From Acetobacteraceae bacterium (GTDB lineage Bacteria > Pseudomonadota > Alphaproteobacteria > Acetobacterales > Acetobacteraceae): DNA of 9,534 bases. Below the pieces are notes generated by a model, which saw nothing but the letters and a program-made list of their open reading frames with translations, ran no database searches and was not told where the DNA came from. Each line of letters starts with the position of its first letter. Position 1 is the stretch's first letter. Position numbers and translations under genes: made by a program. The stretch is taken from assembly GCA_025356735.1 (NCBI GenBank), contig JANXRT010000015.1:1-9534 (forward strand), written 5' to 3'. This document shows positions 5,049 through 9,534 of the stretch, piece by piece.

Positions 5049-6275
5049 ATGGCCCGCATCGTGATGAAGTTCGGCGGCACCTCGGTGGCCGACCTCGACC
5101 GCATCCGCATCGTCGCCGACCGCGTGGCGCGCGAGGTCGAGGCCGGGCACGAGGTCGCGGTGGTGACCTCGGCGATGGCCGGGGCCACCAACCAGCTGGT
5201 CGCTTGGTGCCAGGCGCTGGCGCCGCTGCACGACGCGCGCGAATACGACGTGGTGCTGGCGACCGGCGAGCAGGCCGTCACCGGGCTGCTGGCGATCGCG
5301 TTGCAGACCCGCGGCATTGAGGCGCGGTCCTGGCAGGGCTGGCAGATCCCGATCCGCACCGACGGCGCGCACGGCCGCGCCCGCATCACCGCCATCGACG
5401 GCGCCGAGATCATCCGCCGGATGCAGATCGGCCAGGTCGCGGTGGTTTCCGGCTTCCAGGGGCTGGGGCCCGACAACCGCGTGACCACGCTCGGCCGCGG
5501 CGGCTCGGATACCTCGGCGGTGGCGCTGGCGGCCGCGATCGGGGCGGACCGGTGCGACATCTACACCGACGTGGACGGCATCTACACGACCGATCCGCGC
5601 ATCGTGCCGCGCGCCAGAAAACTCGACCGGATCGCCTATGAGGAGATGTTGGAGCTTGCCTCGGTCGGTGCCAAGGTGCTGCACACACGCAGCGTCGAGC
5701 TGGCGATGAACCACCGGGTGCGGGTGCGGGTGCTGTCGAGCTTTGCCGATGCGTCGGACGACAACCAGGGCACGCTGGTGGTGGATGAGGACGAGATAGT
5801 GGAAAAGCAGATCGTGTCGGGGATCGCCTACTCCCGCGACGAGGCCAAGATCACCCTGCGCCAGGTGCCCGACCGGCCCGGCATCGCCGCGGCCATTTTC
5901 ACCGCGCTGGCGGCGCACCACGTCAACATCGACATGATCGTGCAGAACATCTCCGCCGACGGCTCGACCGACCTGACCTTTACCGTCGGCCGCGCCGACC
6001 TGGCGCGGGCGCGCGCGACGCTGGCCGAGGCGCAGCCGCAGATCGGCTACCTGGAGATCGTCGCCGACGCCAACGTCGCCAAGATCAGCGTCGTCGGCAC
6101 CGGCATGCGCAGCCATGCCGGGGTCGCCAACACGATGTTCCGCGCGCTGGCCGACAAGGCGATCAACATCCAGGTGATCTCGACCAGCGAGATCAAGGTT
6201 TCCGTCCTCATCGCCGCCGACTATGCCGAGCTGGCGGTTCGCGCCCTGCATACCGCGTACGGCCTCGATGCCTGA
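5049..6275 (+). CDS. lysC: Aspartate kinase LysC
   Basis: A 408-residue monofunctional aspartate kinase, the usual length for the alpha2beta2-type family. It phosphorylates L-aspartate, the first step to lysine, threonine, methionine and diaminopimelate. The N-terminal kinase domain shows KFGGTS (7-12), VVTSAMAG, the TLGRGGSDTSA nucleotide/aspartate motif and TDVDGIYTTDPR. The C-terminal part carries two ACT domains, seen as VPDRPGIAAAIFTAL and later VGTGMRSHAGVANTMFRAL with QVISTSEIKVSVLI. These normally give feedback control by lysine and/or threonine, though the ligand here is not readable. The start at ATG 5049 gives the canonical MARIVMKFGGTS; ATG 4995 would add 18 residues. Neither has a strong Shine-Dalgarno. 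The stop overlaps the start of the next gene by 8 nt. Confidence 0.96.
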   Translation: MARIVMKFGGTSVADLDRIRIVADRVAREVEAGHEVAVVTSAMAGATNQLVAWCQALAPLHDAREYDVVLATGEQAVTGLLAIALQTRGIEARSWQGWQIPIRTDGAHGRARITAIDGAEIIRRMQIGQVAVVSGFQGLGPDNRVTTLGRGGSDTSAVALAAAIGADRCDIYTDVDGIYTTDPRIVPRARKLDRIAYEEMLELASVGAKVLHTRSVELAMNHRVRVRVLSSFADASDDNQGTLVVDEDEIVEKQIVSGIAYSRDEAKITLRQVPDRPGIAAAIFTALAAHHVNIDMIVQNISADGSTDLTFTVGRADLARARATLAEAQPQIGYLEIVADANVAKISVVGTGMRSHAGVANTMFRALADKAINIQVISTSEIKVSVLIAADYAELAVRALHTAYGLDA

Positions 6276-7317
6276 CACCCTGGTTTCCATGAGCGACATT
6301 GATCGCGGCAGAGCCGAGCTCGACCGGCTGTGGGCGCGCGGACGCGCCTTTCTGGGCACCGAGGTCGCGATCATGGGCGGCGCCATGAGCTGGGTCAGCG
6401 AGCGCCACCTGGTCGCCGCGATATCCAATGCCGGCGGCTTCGGCGTGATCGCCTGCGGGGCGATGAACCCCGCGCTGCTGGAGGCCGAGATCGCCGCCAC
6501 CCAGGCGATGACCACCCGGCCATTCGGCGTCAACCTGATCACCATGCACCCGCAGCTCGACGACCTGGTGCGCGTCTGCATTGCCGCCCGCGTCGGCCAT
6601 GTCGTGCTGGCCGGCGGCATCCCGCCCGGCCCCGCGGTGCGCGCGGTCAAGGATGGCGGCGCCAGGCTGATCGCCTTCACCCCGGCGCTGGTGCTGGCCA
6701 AGCGGCTCGTACGCTCGGGCGCCGATGCGCTGGTGATCGAGGGCTCGGAGGCCGGCGGCCATATCGGTCCGGTGTCGCTGACGGTTCTGGCGCAGGAGAT
6801 CCTGCCGCACATCAAGGACGTTCCCATCTTCGTCGCCGGCGGCCTCGGCCGCGGCGAGGCCATCCTCGCCTACCTCGAAATGGGCGCGTCGGGGGCGCAG
6901 CTCGGCACCCGGTTCGCGGCGACTACCGACAGCATCGCCCACGCGCGCTTCAAGCAGGCGTTCATCCGCGCCAACGCCCGCGACGCCTTGCCGTCCGTCC
7001 AGCTCGACGAGCGCTTTCCCGTGATCCCCGTCCGCGGCCTGGTCAATGAGGGCACAAAACGGTTCCTGGAGCATCAGGCGATCACCCTGGCCCGGTTCCA
7101 GTCTGGCGAGCTGACAAAGGAAGCCGCCCAGCTGGACATCGAGCATTTCTGGGCCGGCGCCTTACGCCGCGCGGTGATCGACGGCGACATCGACACCGGC
7201 TCGGTGATGGCTGGCCAGTCCGTCGGCATGGTCACCGCCCAGCAGACCGTGGGGGAGGTTATCTTTGAACTGGTGCAACAAGCGACCAAGGCCCTAGCCG
7301 CCCGCGCCAGCCGGTGA
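6268..7317 (+). CDS. Nitronate monooxygenase family (2-nitropropane dioxygenase-like) flavoprotein
   Basis: A 349-residue TIM-barrel FMN protein of the nitronate monooxygenase / FabK-like family. Known members oxidise nitronates such as propionate 3-nitronate to carbonyl compounds, while others are enoyl-ACP reductases. Motifs are IMGGAMSWVS (35-44), ISNAGGFGVIACGAM (52-66), FGVNLI (86-91), EGSEAGGHIG (158-167, with likely catalytic His165), and the FMN-phosphate segments FVAGGLGRGEAI and GASGAQLGTRF. The ATG at 6268 overlaps the lysC stop, suggesting coupling; ATG 6289 would give 342 residues and cannot be excluded. Its place between lysC and ptsP may indicate co-expression with lysC, but no pathway link to aspartate metabolism is known to me. 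Family firm; substrate uncertain. Confidence 0.88.
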   Translation: MPDTLVSMSDIDRGRAELDRLWARGRAFLGTEVAIMGGAMSWVSERHLVAAISNAGGFGVIACGAMNPALLEAEIAATQAMTTRPFGVNLITMHPQLDDLVRVCIAARVGHVVLAGGIPPGPAVRAVKDGGARLIAFTPALVLAKRLVRSGADALVIEGSEAGGHIGPVSLTVLAQEILPHIKDVPIFVAGGLGRGEAILAYLEMGASGAQLGTRFAATTDSIAHARFKQAFIRANARDALPSVQLDERFPVIPVRGLVNEGTKRFLEHQAITLARFQSGELTKEAAQLDIEHFWAGALRRAVIDGDIDTGSVMAGQSVGMVTAQQTVGEVIFELVQQATKALAARASR

Positions 7318-7380
7318 CCTTTCGAAAGGGGATGCAAGGGGCTAGCCCCTTGACGGGTCCAGGACTGAGCCCTGGCCTGG
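7318..7380. repeat. REP-like palindromic spacer before ptsP
   Basis: Nearly the whole gap between the nitronate monooxygenase gene and ptsP consists of dyads. CCTTTCGAAAGG (7318-7329) is a perfect 12-bp palindrome starting immediately after the stop. CAAGGGGCTAGCCCCTTG (7335-7352) is a perfect 18-bp palindrome. CCAGG (7359-7363) pairs with CCTGG (7371-7375), followed shortly by CTTTCTT. The form resembles dispersed intergenic repeats that I recall from Acetobacteraceae-type genomes. It could also attenuate transcription into ptsP, but no clean terminator T-run is present. Confidence 0.6.
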
Positions 7381-7387
7381 CTTTCTT

Positions 7388-9534
7388 GTGACCGCTCCCC
7401 GAAGGCTTCTGGCCCGCCTGCGCACGTTGATGGCCGCCGGATCGGCCCCGATGCAGGAGCTGGTGCATCTGGTCGCCGGCGAGCTGGTCAGCGAGGTCTG
7501 CTCGATCTACGTCCAGCGCCACGGCGAGATTCTCGAACTGGCGGCAACCGAGGGCCTCAATCCCAACGCCGTCGGGCGCACCAGGCTGCGCGTCGGCGAG
7601 GGCATCATCGGCCTGTGCGCGGCGACCGCCAAGGTGATGAACCTGCCGGACGCACAGAACCATCCGCAATTCGCCTACCGCCCCGAGACCGGCGAGGAGC
7701 CGTACGCCTCCATGCTGGCGGTCCCCGTGCGCCGCGCCGGGCGCACGTTGGGGGTGCTGGCGGTGCAGAACCGCAACCCGCGCCACTACACCGACGACGA
7801 GGCGGAGGTGATGGAGACGGTGGCGATGCTGCTGGCCGAGGTGCTGGCCGGCACCCCCGACACCGTCGAGGACGATTTGTCCGGCACGCTGTCGCGCGTG
7901 TTCTCCGGCACCGTCATCGTCGCCGGCATCGTCATCGGCCCGGTGGTCGTGCATGGCAGCTTCAAGACCGCGCGACGGATGCTGGCCGACGATCCGGAGC
8001 ACGAGCTCGACCGGCTGAACGAGGCCGCGGCGCGGATGCAGACCGGGCTGGACGAGCTGATCGCCGCCCAGATGCCCAAGAGCGGCGGCAACGCCGATAT
8101 CTCCGAATCGCGTGAGGTGATGGAGGCCTACCGGCTGGTTGCGGCCGACGCCGGCTGGCTGCGCCGGGTCAGCGAGGTCATTCGCGGCGGCCTGTCCGCC
8201 GAGGCCGCGGTGCAGCGCGTAGCCAGCGAGCTCCGCGACCGCATGCGCCGCATCACCGATCCCTACCTGCGCGAGCGCCTGGCCGACCTCGAGGACCTCG
8301 CCGGTCGGCTTCTGCAAAATCTTGCCGGCAGCATTGTCACCGAGCCGGTGCCGCCCGGCGCCATCCTGCTGGCCCGCCGCCTGGGCCCGGCCGAGCTGCT
8401 CGACTGGCACGCCCGCGGCATCGCCGGCGTCGCGATCGAGGAGGGCAGCCCGTCCGGCCATGCCGCCATCCTGGCGCGCGCGCTCAACCTGCCGACGCTC
8501 GGCGGCGCGCTGGGCGTGCTGGAGGCGGCCGGGCGGGGCGACGAGGCGGTGCTCGACGCCGACGACGGCCAGCTGATCCTGCGGCCGCACGCCGATCTGC
8601 GCCAAGTATACACCCGCGCCCTGGACGCTCGAAATGCGTTGCAAGCCGGGTTCGGGGCCTTGCGTGATCGGCCCTGCGAAACCGCCGACGGGCATGGCGT
8701 CAGCCTGATGCTGAATGTCGGGCTGGCGCTGGAGCTCGATCAGCTCGACCTCACCGGTGCCGCCGGCATCGGGCTGTTCCGCACCGAGATCGCCATGCTG
8801 GCGCGCGGCGCGGTCGCCGACACGGCGGAGCAGGCGGCGATCTATGCCCGGGTGCTGGATGCCGCCCAGGGCCGTCCGGTGCTGTTCCGCACCCTCGACC
8901 TCGGCAGCGACAAGGTGCTGCCGGGCACCACGGTCGTCGAGGAGAACCCGGCGATGGGCTGGCGATCCTTGCGCATCGGCCTCGACCGGCCGGCGCTGCT
9001 GCGACGCCAGCTGCGCGCGCTGCTGCTGGCGGCGGGCGGCCGGGAGTTGTCGGTGATGTTCCCGATGGTGGCGACCGTCGCCGAGTTCCGCGCCGCCAAA
9101 TCGCTGCTGCTGGCCGAGGCCAGGCGCGTCCGCCCGGCGCCCGGGCGGCTGCGCATCGGCACCATGCTGGAGGTTCCCGCCCTGCTGTGGCAGCTGCCGG
9201 CGCTGCTCGCCGAGGCCGATTTCGTCTCGGTCGGATCGAACGACCTGATGCAGTTCCTGTTCGCCGCCGACCGCGGCACGCCGATGCTGGCGCAGCGTTA
9301 CGATCTGCTGTCGCCGCCGGTGCTCGATCTGCTGGAGCAGCTTCTGGCGCAGGCGAGCCACGCCGGCGTGCCGGTCTCGCTGTGCGGCGAGGCCGCGTCC
9401 CGGCCGCTGGAGGCGGTCGTCCTGGTCGGCCTCGGCCTGACCTCGCTGTCGATGCCGGGGCCCAGCCTGCTGCCGGTCAAGGCGATGCTGGCACGGCTCG
9501 ACCTTGGCGCGTTCCGGCCGGTGTTGGCCTCGAT
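7388..9534 (+). CDS. ptsP: Phosphoenolpyruvate-protein phosphotransferase PtsP (EI-Ntr), 3' end missing
   Basis: 715 codons are visible and the frame is open at the right edge; the family is about 750 residues, so only a short tail is missing. PtsP takes phosphate from PEP and passes it through NPr (PtsO) to EIIA-Ntr (PtsN), a regulatory relay responding to nitrogen status. The N-terminal GAF domain (about 20-160) includes EVCSIYV and LRVGEGIIGLCA. The EI domain follows: the phosphohistidine is His358 in GSPSGHAAILARAL, where Ser-Gly replaces the common Thr-Ser. Then come GIGLFRTEIAML, RTLDLGSDKVLPG, NPAMGWRSLRI, VMFPMV, VGSNDLMQF and the active-site Cys666 in SLCGEA. GTG 7388 is the first possible start after an in-frame stop at 7343, and MTAPRRLLARLR fits the family N-terminus. 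There is no clear ribosome site. Confidence 0.95.
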   Translation, partial: MTAPRRLLARLRTLMAAGSAPMQELVHLVAGELVSEVCSIYVQRHGEILELAATEGLNPNAVGRTRLRVGEGIIGLCAATAKVMNLPDAQNHPQFAYRPETGEEPYASMLAVPVRRAGRTLGVLAVQNRNPRHYTDDEAEVMETVAMLLAEVLAGTPDTVEDDLSGTLSRVFSGTVIVAGIVIGPVVVHGSFKTARRMLADDPEHELDRLNEAAARMQTGLDELIAAQMPKSGGNADISESREVMEAYRLVAADAGWLRRVSEVIRGGLSAEAAVQRVASELRDRMRRITDPYLRERLADLEDLAGRLLQNLAGSIVTEPVPPGAILLARRLGPAELLDWHARGIAGVAIEEGSPSGHAAILARALNLPTLGGALGVLEAAGRGDEAVLDADDGQLILRPHADLRQVYTRALDARNALQAGFGALRDRPCETADGHGVSLMLNVGLALELDQLDLTGAAGIGLFRTEIAMLARGAVADTAEQAAIYARVLDAAQGRPVLFRTLDLGSDKVLPGTTVVEENPAMGWRSLRIGLDRPALLRRQLRALLLAAGGRELSVMFPMVATVAEFRAAKSLLLAEARRVRPAPGRLRIGTMLEVPALLWQLPALLAEADFVSVGSNDLMQFLFAADRGTPMLAQRYDLLSPPVLDLLEQLLAQASHAGVPVSLCGEAASRPLEAVVLVGLGLTSLSMPGPSLLPVKAMLARLDLGAFRPVLAS

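Noticed and set aside
5641..6275. Internal lysC start producing a separate regulatory beta subunit
   Set aside because: There is GAGGAG next to an ATG near 5645, but the spacing is too short and the surrounding sequence is ordinary coding DNA; no support beyond precedent in other bacteria.
4935..6863. A 642-codon open frame on the minus strand opposite lysC and the nitronate monooxygenase gene
   Set aside because: It spans two real genes in antisense, is low-complexity, and shows no motifs; it is a shadow of high GC content.
8444..8482. Loss of the PtsP active-site histidine motif
   Set aside because: The Thr-Ser before His is changed to Ser-Gly, but the histidine and downstream residues are intact and the change is tolerated in the wider PEP-utilising family.
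7259..9361. A 700-codon open frame on the minus strand opposite ptsP
   Set aside because: It lies opposite a clearly recognisable PtsP. Its translation is rich in Arg, Gln, His and Gly with no domain resemblance, as expected for antisense of GC-rich coding DNA.
1..9534. CRISPR array, tRNA, rRNA, transposase or phage genes
   Set aside because: No regularly spaced identical repeats, no tRNA-like or rRNA-like sequence, and no mobile-element proteins were seen on either strand.

Overview
The window is a GC-rich bacterial chromosome segment. Gene content and order (ComF phosphoribosyltransferase, glutaredoxin 3, DUF1178, UbiG, aspartate kinase, PtsP) match a housekeeping neighbourhood known from Alphaproteobacteria. 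The strong C/G preference at third codon positions and a CAAGGGGCTAGCCCCTTG-type palindrome before ptsP make me lean towards Rhodospirillales or Acetobacterales. That placement is inference; no rRNA or marker search could be run.

Layout, left to right. (1) 1-1512, plus strand: 3' part of a comF-family gene, grxC, and a DUF1178 zinc-ribbon gene. (2) 1513-4218: an accessory block. It opens with about 220 bp that folds into two sizeable hairpins. Next, on the plus strand, come a PF08892 (YqcI/YcgG, GntA/DcsA-type) putative heme-dependent N-hydroxylase and, 4 bp later, a DUF1989 (urea-carboxylase-associated / CgdAB-like) protein. A four-helix membrane protein of unknown function lies on the minus strand and converges on them with only 5 bp between stop codons. 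(3) 4219-4938, minus strand: ubiG (ubiquinone O-methyltransferase). (4) 4939-5048: a divergent intergenic region with three degenerate 15-bp tandem units. (5) 5049-9534, plus strand: lysC, a nitronate monooxygenase-family flavoprotein whose start overlaps the lysC stop, a short REP-like palindromic spacer, and ptsP (enzyme I of the nitrogen PTS), which runs off the right edge.

How the genes relate. The core genes serve redox homeostasis (grxC), respiration (ubiG), aspartate-family amino acids (lysC) and nitrogen/phosphate-responsive signalling (ptsP). The most interesting part is the accessory pair at about 1.7-2.95 kb. PF08892 enzymes that have been studied hydroxylate guanidine-type nitrogens, and DUF1989 includes the carboxyguanidine deiminase subunits. 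A tightly spaced pair of the two, behind a structured leader, suggests a small uncharacterised pathway acting on a guanidino, urea or N-hydroxy compound. The substrate cannot be read from sequence.
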